A stretch of DNA of 5,404 nt from Limnohabitans sp. GTDB lineage: Bacteria; Pseudomonadota; Gammaproteobacteria; Burkholderiales; Burkholderiaceae_C. The notes beneath the pieces were generated by a model that did no database searches, had not been told where the DNA came from, and saw nothing but the letters and a program-made list of their open reading frames with translations. The stretch lies in assembly GCA_015657605.1 (NCBI GenBank), contig JACDQO010000220.1:1-5404 (forward strand). Direction: 5' to 3'. Positions 1 to 4,978 of the stretch are shown one piece after another. The first letter of the stretch is position 1. The number at the start of each line of letters is the position of its first letter. The position numbers and the translations under genes are program-made.

Positions 1-318
1 CCCCTGCATGCGGGGCAGGCCGCACCCGATGCGGAGCGGCTGATGCGCTCACGCTACAGCGCCTTTGTGCGGGGCGATGTGCCTTATTTGCTGGCCACCT
101 GGCACAGCAGTCAGCGCCCAGCCGAGCTGACACTGGAATCAGGCGGCAAATGGTTGGGTTTGGAGATCAAGCAGCACAAAGTGACGGGCGCAGACACCGC
201 CGAGGTCGAATTTGTGGCGCGCTTTCGGGTGGGCGGCAAGGCGGTGCGCCAGCACGAGCGCAGCCGCTTTGTGCGCGAAGACGGGCGCTGGTTTTATGTG
301 GATGGCGATGCGCGCTGA
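1..318 (+). CDS. ychJ: YchJ-family (UPF0225) protein, 5'-truncated by the window edge
   Basis: The reading frame is open from base 1, so the gene begins upstream of the window; 105 codons are visible before a TGA at 316-318. The visible protein starts with [20 protein letters not shown]. The block [21 protein letters not shown] is the hallmark of the YchJ family, followed by the NTF2-like fold region and ending in [17 protein letters not shown]. In this family a zinc-binding SEC-C motif (CPCGSG...CC) usually lies just before PLHAG; here it would fall outside the window. E. coli YchJ (about 152 residues) has a second SEC-C motif at its C-terminus, but this protein stops right after WFYVDGD, so that motif is absent. 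The molecular function of YchJ is not established. The ATG at 43 is an internal methionine of the LMRSRYS motif, not the start. The gene converges on the pirin gene, 63 bases away. Confidence 0.9.
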   Translation, partial: PLHAGQAAPDAERLMRSRYSAFVRGDVPYLLATWHSSQRPAELTLESGGKWLGLEIKQHKVTGADTAEVEFVARFRVGGKAVRQHERSRFVREDGRWFYVDGDAR

Positions 319-352
319 GCCTGGTTGAAGCACTGACCCATCGGCGGGCCAT

Positions 353-367
353 GAGGCTTAGCGCCTC
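353..367. repeat. Short inverted repeat in the convergent ychJ/pirin gap
   Basis: GAGGC (353-357) and GCCTC (363-367) form a perfect 5-bp stem with a 5-base loop, between two converging genes. On neither strand is it followed by a clear T tract, so it is a weak candidate for a shared transcription terminator. Nothing else stands out in the 63-base gap. Confidence 0.25.
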
Positions 368-381
368 GGTTCTCAAAGCCT

Positions 382-1233
382 TCAGCGGCCGAGACGACCC
401 TTGCGCTTCAGATCCTTGCCGATGGCCCGGATGCGTTCGAGTCCCAGCGCCAGAGCCTGTTCGCTGGTATGCACCGAGCTGCTGCCCAGTACCAAGGGGT
501 GAGAATGTTTACGGGCTGTGCCCATCAGCACGCGTGCCGGGCCCTCGGGCGCCGACAGCGCGATGTCACCCGCTTCTGACAGCGTCAACAAGGCGCGCCC
601 ACCCGCTTCATTCTGGATGAGGGCGTGCCCGTCAAAACCAAAGGCCCAGGCCTCATCGTGTTGCGCGGGGGGGCTGAAGCGCCATTGGGCGCCGGCTTCG
701 AGCATCACCACAAAATAGTTCATGTCTTGGTGAGACCGGATGGGCGAGCGTGCGCTCTGCGCACCGACCGTGTATTCGCCCAGCAGCACCAGCACCTGTG
801 CGCCGGGCACCTTCAGGCGTGCCACTGCTTCGGGGGCCACGTACTGGCCTTCGCTGGGGCCGTTTTCGACGCCAGGAGGCATGGCCACCCACAACTGAAA
901 ACCCTGCGCCCGGCCCGAACCCATGAGCTGACCCTGGTGCCAAGCGCCACCGCCCGCGTTCATCCACTCCAGGCCGCCTGCCAGCAAGATGCCATTTTGA
1001 CCGGTGGTGTCTTCGTAACGCACATCGGTATCGGGTTGCCAGGTGAGGGTGGCGATGCCCGAGTGGGGGTGCATGCCGAAACCAAATCCGGGACGTATCT
1101 CCGCGTCGAAATGGTCCAGAAGGACAAAAGGCTTGAGGGTCTCGCCCGAGGGGGCCTCGGGGCTGATGAATCGCGCGATGGGCCCGTGGGCCTGGCTGTG
1201 CAGGCGCTGGGTGATGGAACGCAGGGGGCTCAT
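382..1233 (-). CDS. Pirin-family cupin protein
   Basis: The protein has 283 residues, a normal length for bacterial pirins. Pirins are bicupin proteins that usually bind one Fe ion in the N-terminal cupin; characterised members include a nuclear transcription cofactor in humans and bacterial quercetin dioxygenases. Visible signatures are the N-terminal RPGFGFGMHPHSGIATLTW block with H55 and H57, then LLAGGLEWMNAGGGAWHQ with H99. These match three of the four metal ligands of characterised pirins. The fourth is normally Glu two residues after the third His, but here that position is Gly101. The C-terminal pirin domain (about residues 165-255) includes DMNYFVVMLEAGAQWRF. The ATG at 1233 is chosen because the pirin homology begins there (MSPLRSITQR) and GGAG at 1239-1242 lies 5 bases upstream. 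The frame could open at 1350, but that adds 39 unpirin-like residues overlapping the hydrolase gene. The gene is 67 bases downstream of the hydrolase, with an intrinsic terminator between them. Its substrate is unknown. Confidence 0.93.
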   Translation of the reverse strand: MSPLRSITQRLHSQAHGPIARFISPEAPSGETLKPFVLLDHFDAEIRPGFGFGMHPHSGIATLTWQPDTDVRYEDTTGQNGILLAGGLEWMNAGGGAWHQGQLMGSGRAQGFQLWVAMPPGVENGPSEGQYVAPEAVARLKVPGAQVLVLLGEYTVGAQSARSPIRSHQDMNYFVVMLEAGAQWRFSPPAQHDEAWAFGFDGHALIQNEAGGRALLTLSEAGDIALSAPEGPARVLMGTARKHSHPLVLGSSSVHTSEQALALGLERIRAIGKDLKRKGRLGR

Positions 1234-1238
1234 GGGGT

Positions 1239-1242
1239 CTCC
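1239..1242 (-). promoter_or_regulatory. Shine-Dalgarno site of the pirin gene
   Basis: On the minus strand GGAG stands 5 bases before the ATG at 1233. It supports that start over the longer frame from 1350. It lies only 6 bases beyond the T tract of the upstream terminator, so a read-through transcript would expose it directly after the hairpin. Confidence 0.6.
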
Positions 1243-1248
1243 GAAATC

Positions 1249-1275
1249 AAAAAAAGGCGCAGCCTGGGCTGCACC
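1249..1275 (-). terminator. Rho-independent terminator between hydrolase and pirin
   Basis: Read on the minus strand, GGTGCAGCC (1275-1267) pairs with GGCTGCGCC (1264-1256). The result is a 9-bp GC-rich stem with one G-U wobble; the two-base CA tip would in practice open to a four-base loop. The stem is followed at once by seven T residues (1255-1249). This is the classical intrinsic-terminator layout. It starts 25 bases after the hydrolase stop codon and ends just before the pirin ribosome binding site. It should end most hydrolase transcripts, or act as a partial terminator that lowers pirin expression relative to the hydrolase. Confidence 0.8.
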
Positions 1276-1300
1276 TTCGACTTGGCGTGGCCAGGCAGGC

Positions 1301-2068
1301 TCAGCGCAGGTTGCCTTTGGCAAAGGCGCCGTACACGCCTTCCTTCTCAAAAGCCTCGAAGAAATAGCGCGAGGCCGGGCTGGTGTAATTGCCCAGCATG
1401 CTGGTGAGCATGGGGGTGACGGTCATGCAGTTGACGCCGGCGCGGGTGAGGGCGTCACGGCTGTTTTGTGCAGCGATTTTGGTGCAGGCGGCCGAGATGT
1501 CCATCAGGGCCACCACATTGAAGCCTTCGGCTTTGGCCGAGAGGGCCGGCGGCACCAGGCAAACGTCGGTGGTCAGTCCGCCCATCAGCAGGTTTTTCTT
1601 GCCGGTGGCACGCACAGCTTTGGCAAAGGCCGGATCGTCCCAGGCGTTGATCACGCCCGTGCGCTGGATGCGCGCTGCGTATTCCTGCGGCAGGATCTCC
1701 TTGAACTCGGGCAGCAGCGGGCCCTGGGGCTGGTCTTCCATGCTGCTGGTCAGCACCACCGGGATGCCGGCGCCTTTGGCGAAGCGGGCGATCACGCGGG
1801 TCCACATTTTCAGCTGCTCGTGCTCGCCGGAAGCCAGCTCGCCGGCCCAGTTGATGGTGCCCACTTGGTGGTCCACCAGCACCAGAGCGGTGTTTTGGAT
1901 GTTGAAGTCGAGGTAGTTGTTGGCGGCTGACATGGTTTTTCTTTTGGGATGGGCCGATGATGGGGTGGTGGTCGCGTTGGCCACGCCGGACACGGCGGCT
2001 GCGGCTGCGGCTGCGGCAAAAGTGGCAGCGGTGCCGCTCATGAATTGGCGACGGGGTGTGGATTTCAT
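1301..2068 (-). CDS. Tat-exported YcaC-like cysteine hydrolase (isochorismatase superfamily)
   Basis: The 255-residue protein resembles E. coli YcaC, an octameric hydrolase of unknown substrate. The catalytic Asp is probably D66 (LVLVDHQ), and the nucleophile is C170 in GGLTTDVCLVPPALSA. The RTGVINAWDDPAFAKAVRATG block (about 137-156) is also YcaC-like. The third triad residue is usually Lys; here R136 lies near the expected place, which I cannot settle without an alignment. The N-terminus is a textbook twin-arginine signal: PRRQFM at residues 5-10, an alanine-rich hydrophobic stretch (14-30) and an ANA cleavage motif, with cleavage likely after A32. YcaC itself has no such signal. The start at 2068 is supported by AAAGGA 6 bases upstream. 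A second ATG at 1933 (M46) would give a 210-residue cytoplasmic form of YcaC length but has only a weak ribosome binding site. It is divergent from the lysR gene, which probably regulates it, and is followed by pirin. The substrate cannot be predicted. Confidence 0.92.
   Translation of the reverse strand: MKSTPRRQFMSGTAATFAAAAAAAAVSGVANATTTPSSAHPKRKTMSAANNYLDFNIQNTALVLVDHQVGTINWAGELASGEHEQLKMWTRVIARFAKGAGIPVVLTSSMEDQPQGPLLPEFKEILPQEYAARIQRTGVINAWDDPAFAKAVRATGKKNLLMGGLTTDVCLVPPALSAKAEGFNVVALMDISAACTKIAAQNSRDALTRAGVNCMTVTPMLTSMLGNYTSPASRYFFEAFEKEGVYGAFAKGNLR
1997..2017 (-). repeat. In-frame hexamer microsatellite in the Tat signal peptide
   Basis: On the plus strand GGCTGC is repeated three times (1997-2014) and followed by a partial GGC copy. 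On the coding strand it encodes alternating GCC/GCA alanine codons of the signal-peptide hydrophobic region (eight consecutive alanines, residues 18-25). Gain or loss of a unit would add or remove two alanines without shifting frame. Confidence 0.6.
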
Positions 2069-2074
2069 GATTTT

Positions 2075-2080
2075 TCCTTT
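2075..2080 (-). promoter_or_regulatory. Shine-Dalgarno site of the hydrolase gene
   Basis: AAAGGA on the minus strand ends 6 bases before the ATG at 2068. This is much better than anything before the internal ATG at 1933, and so favours the long form carrying the Tat signal. Confidence 0.65.
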
Positions 2081-2103
2081 CAGTCAATACAGGGAAACGC
2101 GAG

Positions 2104-2119
2104 TTTAATACGTAATAAA
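2104..2119. promoter_or_regulatory. Near-perfect 16-bp palindrome, candidate LysR operator
   Basis: TTTAATACGTAATAAA is symmetric in seven of its eight base pairs around a central ACGT, and contains T-N11-A spacings typical of LysR-type sites. It lies 36 bases upstream of the hydrolase start and 57 upstream of the lysR start. AT-rich DNA yields such dyads by chance more often than average, so the assignment is tentative. Confidence 0.4.
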
Positions 2120-2150
2120 TCATTAATAAAAGAGTTAAATTGAATTGACC

Positions 2151-2166
2151 ATTCCATTTCTGGAAT
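2151..2166. promoter_or_regulatory. Inverted repeat ATTCCA-N4-TGGAAT, candidate operator
   Basis: ATTCCATTTCTGGAAT has perfect 6-bp arms around a 4-base spacer. It ends 9 bases before the lysR ATG, and its right arm carries the GGAA that is the best available ribosome-binding sequence for lysR. A regulator bound here would block lysR expression, which suits the negative autoregulation common in LysR-type regulators. The link is inferred from position only. Confidence 0.45.
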
Positions 2167-2175
2167 AATGAAAGA

Positions 2176-3068
2176 ATGGATGTGTTGAGCAATATGGCTT
2201 TGTTTGTGGAGGTGGTTCGCCTGCGCAGTTTTCATCGGGCGGCTCAGCACCTGAGCATGCCGGCGTCGACGCTGTCCAGGCGCATCAGCGACTTTGAAAA
2301 ACAGTTGGGTATCAAGCTCCTGCACCGCACCACACGCAAGGTCGAACCTACCCATGAAGGGATGCTTTACTACAAACGCAGCGCTCCTTTGGTCGACGAA
2401 GCTCGGCTCGCGCACGAAGAGCTGTCGGGCAGCAGGGATGGTCTCAGGGGTGTATTGAGGGTGAGTTGCTCACCAGACTTTGCAGCCCTCCATCTGCAGC
2501 CTATGTTGGACCGTTTTGTCCGGGAGCACCCGCAATTGCATCTGCAGATGGATCTCACCGTACGCCGCGTTGATTTGCTTTCTGAGTCCGTCGATGCAGC
2601 CCTGAGGTTGGGCAGACTGGAAGACTCCTTGCTCGTGGCCCGCCACATTGCTGACTTCCTGCCGCTCTGTTTGCCAGCCCCGACTTTGTGCGGGCGCACG
2701 GACTCCCCAGGGAACCCAAAGCGCTGGAGGGGTTTACCTGTTTGCGCCTAGGAGCATCAGAAACTTTCAGCCAGTGGACATTGGTGGATGGCGCATCATC
2801 AACCCGACCTCAAACAGTGAATGTGCAAGGGCGTTTGGTCGCCAACAGCATGCAGATGCTTGAATTCCTATGCCGTTCAGGTCATGGCATCGGCATGATC
2901 GATCTCAAGGCCACCGAACAAGCCCTGAAGCAGGGGTCTTTGATTCGGGTTCTGCCGCAATGGCAGTCGGTGTCCAGCCCTTTGCATCTGGTCACAGCCT
3001 CTCGTCTGTTGCCCGCGCGAGTGAGGGCGTTTGGTGATGCTCTGGTGCGACATTTCCATGGGGACTGA
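2176..3068 (+). pseudogene. LysR-family transcriptional regulator, frameshifted
   Basis: The first frame (2176-2658) encodes an N-terminal winged helix-turn-helix typical of LysR regulators: MDVLSNMALFVEVVRLRSFH, then RAAQHLSMPASTLSRRISDF and LGIKLLHRTTRKVEPTHEG. The effector domain follows (from about residue 90). At residue 161 the family sequence jumps to another frame. Frame one continues FLPLCLPAPTLC and ends at 2751 without LysR character. The frame with codons starting at 2658 continues PAALFASPDFVRAHGLPREP and runs to a TGA at 3068 through the expected C-terminal blocks (VQGRLVANSMQMLEFLCRSGHG, then GIGMIDLKATEQALKQGSL). One base added to the CC at 2658-2659 restores a single frame of about 297 residues, the normal family length. 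No slippery heptamer is visible, so programmed frameshifting is unlikely. Either the gene is inactivated or the sequence has a one-base error. Its divergent position makes it the likely regulator of the hydrolase. Confidence 0.88.
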
Positions 3069-3117
3069 ATGGACAGACATGGACGCTGAACGAGTTGCAC
3101 CCCGTATGATCGCCCGC

Positions 3118-3765
3118 ATGAACTTTGAAGCCATTTTGTTTGACTGCGACGGCGTTCTGGTGGACAGCGAAGCCATCACCTGCGGCGTGCTGCGTGACAT
3201 GTTTGAAGAGCAGGGTTGGCGCATGACGCTGGCCGAGTGCATGCAGCGTTTTGTGGGCCACACCGTCAAAAGCCAGCGCACCACCATCGAGGCCCACACC
3301 GGTCAGCCACTGACCGATGCGTGGCTGGAACAGTTTTTTGCCCGGCGCAATGAGCGCCTCACACAAAGCATCACCGCCATCGAAGGCGTGCACGAAGCGG
3401 TGGCGCATCTGCATGACCATTGCCAGGGCCGCATTGCGGTGGCTTCGGGCGCGGACCGTTTCAAGGTCGAGATGATGCTCAAGCAAGTGGGGCTGATCGA
3501 CTTTTTTGCAGGCCGCATTTTCAGCGGCCAAGAGATGCCGCGCAGCAAGCCTCACCCCGATGTGTACCTGGCCGCTGCGGCGCATCTGCAAGTCGACCCG
3601 GCGCGCTGTTTGGTGGTCGAAGACACCACCGTGGGCATCACGGCGGGTGTGGCTGCCGGGGCCACGGTGTGGGCCTATGCCGCGCCGCCTGCCGAGCATG
3701 CACCCCTCTTGCAGGCAGGCGCACAGCGGGTGTTCACCGGCATGCACGAGTTGCGTCTGGCTTGA
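3118..3765 (+). CDS. HAD-superfamily phosphatase, beta-phosphoglucomutase-like subfamily IA
   Basis: From the ATG at 3118 the protein has 215 residues and all four HAD motifs: I, DCDGVLVDSE with nucleophile D9 and acid/base D11; II, S110 in IAVASGAD; III, K144 in RSKPHPD; IV, E168-D169 in VVEDTTVGITAG. The helical cap lies between motifs I and II (about residues 16-90), as in small-sugar phosphate phosphatases and beta-phosphoglucomutases. The overall pattern (FFxGRIFSGQEMPRSKPHPD) recalls E. coli YieH, a 6-phosphogluconate phosphatase, but substrate cannot be inferred safely. The start at 3118 is chosen because MNFEAILFDCDG fits family N-termini. It has no good ribosome binding site, and in-frame ATGs at 3058, 3079 and 3106 are alternatives; the first would overlap the lysR stop. 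It follows lysR by 49 bases and may be cotranscribed. It converges on the araC-type gene, 23 bases away. Confidence 0.9.
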   Translation: MNFEAILFDCDGVLVDSEAITCGVLRDMFEEQGWRMTLAECMQRFVGHTVKSQRTTIEAHTGQPLTDAWLEQFFARRNERLTQSITAIEGVHEAVAHLHDHCQGRIAVASGADRFKVEMMLKQVGLIDFFAGRIFSGQEMPRSKPHPDVYLAAAAHLQVDPARCLVVEDTTVGITAGVAAGATVWAYAAPPAEHAPLLQAGAQRVFTGMHELRLA

Positions 3766-3788
3766 CCGGTCTGGGTGGCCAAGGCCTG

Positions 3789-4773
3789 TCAGTGTTGCCT
3801 GGTCAACCTGAACTCCTCAGGAGTCTGTCCCGTCCAGGCCTTGAACGCCCGCATGAAACTCTTCTCGTTCTGAAACCCCACTTCGGCGGCGACTTGTTTG
3901 ATGGGGCGCTGCGTGCGCAGAAGCAGGTCAGTGGCCAGATCACGTCGCACCGCGTCTTTGAGTTGCTGCAAGCTTGCACCTTCTTCTTTGAGTTGTCGGT
4001 GCAGCGTGCGGGCTGACAGGTTGAGCCAAGCGGCCAGGTCGTCCGCATTGCGGCTGTGTTCGGGGTGCTCGGCCAAGGTTTGGCGGACTTTTTCCACCAG
4101 CAAGCGGTCTCGACGGTAGGGCCGCACCGTGAGTAACAAGGCCCTTTGCAGCATGCGTTGCAGGGCGGCTTCGTCACGGCGCAGGGGCAGGCTCAGGTAG
4201 CCCGCGTCAAACTGCAGGCTGTGACCGGGCGCATTGAATTGGGTGGGGCCGTCAAACAGCACGCGGTAACTGTCGGCATGGGGTGGCGGGGCAAAGCACA
4301 GCGTGGTTTGCAGCAATGGGATGCGCGAATCCGTCAACCAGCAGGCCACGCCCAAAGCATTGCGCAGCACCGACACCACGGCAAACTCCTGAAAACCGCC
4401 CAGATCGCGTCGTTCAATCAACTGCAGGCTGGCCACGCCCTGGGCCTCATCGACTTGCAAATGGATGTCGTCGGTCAGCAGGTCGTGGTGGCGGCACCAG
4501 CGGGCCAGCGCCACGGCCAAAGTAGGGGCGGTCAGTGAGGCGCGCACCAACATGCCGTAGCTGCCCCAACGCAGGCGGCGGCTGAACCAGCCCAGGGCCT
4601 CGTCGTCCAGCTCGCGCATGGCGGTGGCCGAGAGCCATTCCATTTGCAAAGCGGTAATGCGCGCATCGGCCTGATGCAGCAAATGTGGCGCAATTTGTGC
4701 TGCTTTTAATGCAGGCAGGGGGGTCCAAGCCGCGGCTGGTGTAAGCGCTGGTTATAGCTCGGGCAAAAGCCAT
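3789..4773 (-). pseudogene. AraC-family transcriptional regulator, apparent N-terminal frameshift
   Basis: The main frame (3789-4682, 297 codons from a TTG) carries the arabinose-binding-like N-terminal domain of one AraC subfamily (AMRELDDEALGWFSRRL; LRNALGVACWLTDSRIPLL; FAPPPHADSYRVLFDGP). A C-terminal double helix-turn-helix follows (about 214-285: ADDLAAWLNLSARTLHRQLK; IKQVAAEVGFQNEKSFMRAF). The same frame stays family-like upstream of 4682 (LPALKAAQIAPHLLHQADAR) but reaches a stop at 4752-4754 with no ATG or GTG. In the neighbouring frame an ATG at 4773 gives [18 protein letters not shown], a typical start for this subfamily, up to the C6 run at 4718-4723. Removing one C joins them as ...RGLDP-LPALKAAQ..., about 327 residues. 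Upstream in-frame ATGs at 4818 and 4845 would lengthen it. The carboxylase gene is divergent and the likely target. A shorter protein from the TTG remains possible. Confidence 0.8.
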
Positions 4774-4850
4774 AGGCGTCTCAGTGCGAACGCTTGTGCC
4801 TGGGGTTGTGCCCGGCATGGGGATGGCCCGAATGGCGTCTTTCATGGTGG

Positions 4851-4873
4851 TGCAAATTGTGGCACGATTTGCA
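4851..4873. promoter_or_regulatory. Inverted repeat TGCAAAT-N9-ATTTGCA, candidate operator
   Basis: Perfect 7-bp arms (4851-4857 and 4867-4873) flank a 9-base spacer in the region between the divergent araC-type and carboxylase genes. It is centred 117 bases upstream of the carboxylase start and 89 bases upstream of the ATG at 4773. If the regulator instead began at 4845, the repeat would sit in its ribosome-binding zone, where no Shine-Dalgarno sequence is seen. AraC regulators often use direct repeats, so another regulator is equally possible. Confidence 0.45.
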
Positions 4874-4909
4874 ACCCATTTGACACCCCCAAACGGCGCT
4901 GCAGCCTTT

Positions 4910-4923
4910 ATGCTGGCCAGCAT
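4910..4923. promoter_or_regulatory. Perfect 14-bp palindrome ATGCTGGCCAGCAT
   Basis: The sequence equals its own reverse complement over 14 bases. It lies 55 bases upstream of the carboxylase ATG, a usual place for an operator of a dimeric repressor or activator. No regulator can be named from the sequence, and it could also form a small hairpin in the leader transcript. Confidence 0.45.
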
Positions 4924-4978
4924 TGCACGTTCGATGCGCCCGGGTTTGCCCCGCTGGCGTCACACCCTAGGAAGCACC

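Larger units (their letters stand above)
2069..2175. promoter_or_regulatory. Divergent hydrolase/lysR promoter region
   Basis: This 107-base stretch separates two divergent start codons and is strikingly AT-rich against GC-rich surroundings, as expected for a bidirectional promoter region. For lysR, TTGAAT (2140-2145) and AATAAT (2164-2169), 18 bases apart, are a possible -35/-10 pair. However, they would start the transcript at about the start codon, so I hold this weakly. No clear -35/-10 pair could be settled for the hydrolase. Two dyad-symmetric sites, listed separately, are candidate operators. Confidence 0.6.

Noticed and set aside
1234..1350. 39-residue N-terminal extension of pirin
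   Set aside because: It overlaps the hydrolase 3' end and spans the terminator. Pirin homology starts at 1233, next to a GGAG.
625..1407. Long plus-strand open frame opposite pirin and the hydrolase
   Set aside because: It is antisense to the clearly recognisable pirin gene, has no family-like sequence, and is explained by GC-rich codon structure on the opposite strand.
1043..1930. Long plus-strand open frame opposite the hydrolase
   Set aside because: Its sequence is a histidine/glycine-rich mirror of the hydrolase reading frame, with no ribosome binding site or recognisable domain.
2656..2662. Programmed -1 frameshift in lysR
   Set aside because: The bases TTCCTGC do not form an X-XXY-YYZ slippery heptamer, and LysR genes are not known to be expressed this way.
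3031..3117. 29-residue N-terminal extension of the HAD phosphatase
   Set aside because: It overlaps the lysR 3' end and lacks family similarity; HAD proteins begin a few residues before the DxD motif.
3762..3806. Bidirectional terminator between the HAD and araC-type genes
   Set aside because: TTGACC and GGTCAA can pair, but the loop exceeds 30 bases and no T tract follows on either strand. GGCC-AA-GGCC inside is too short.
4146..4538. Plus-strand open frame opposite the AraC-type gene
   Set aside because: It is antisense to well-conserved AraC domain sequence and has no recognisable features.
4880..4914. Sigma-70 promoter for the carboxylase using TTGACA at 4880-4885
   Set aside because: The -35 match is perfect, but the nearest -10-like sequence (TATGCT, 4909-4914) is 23 bases away, too far for a normal spacer.
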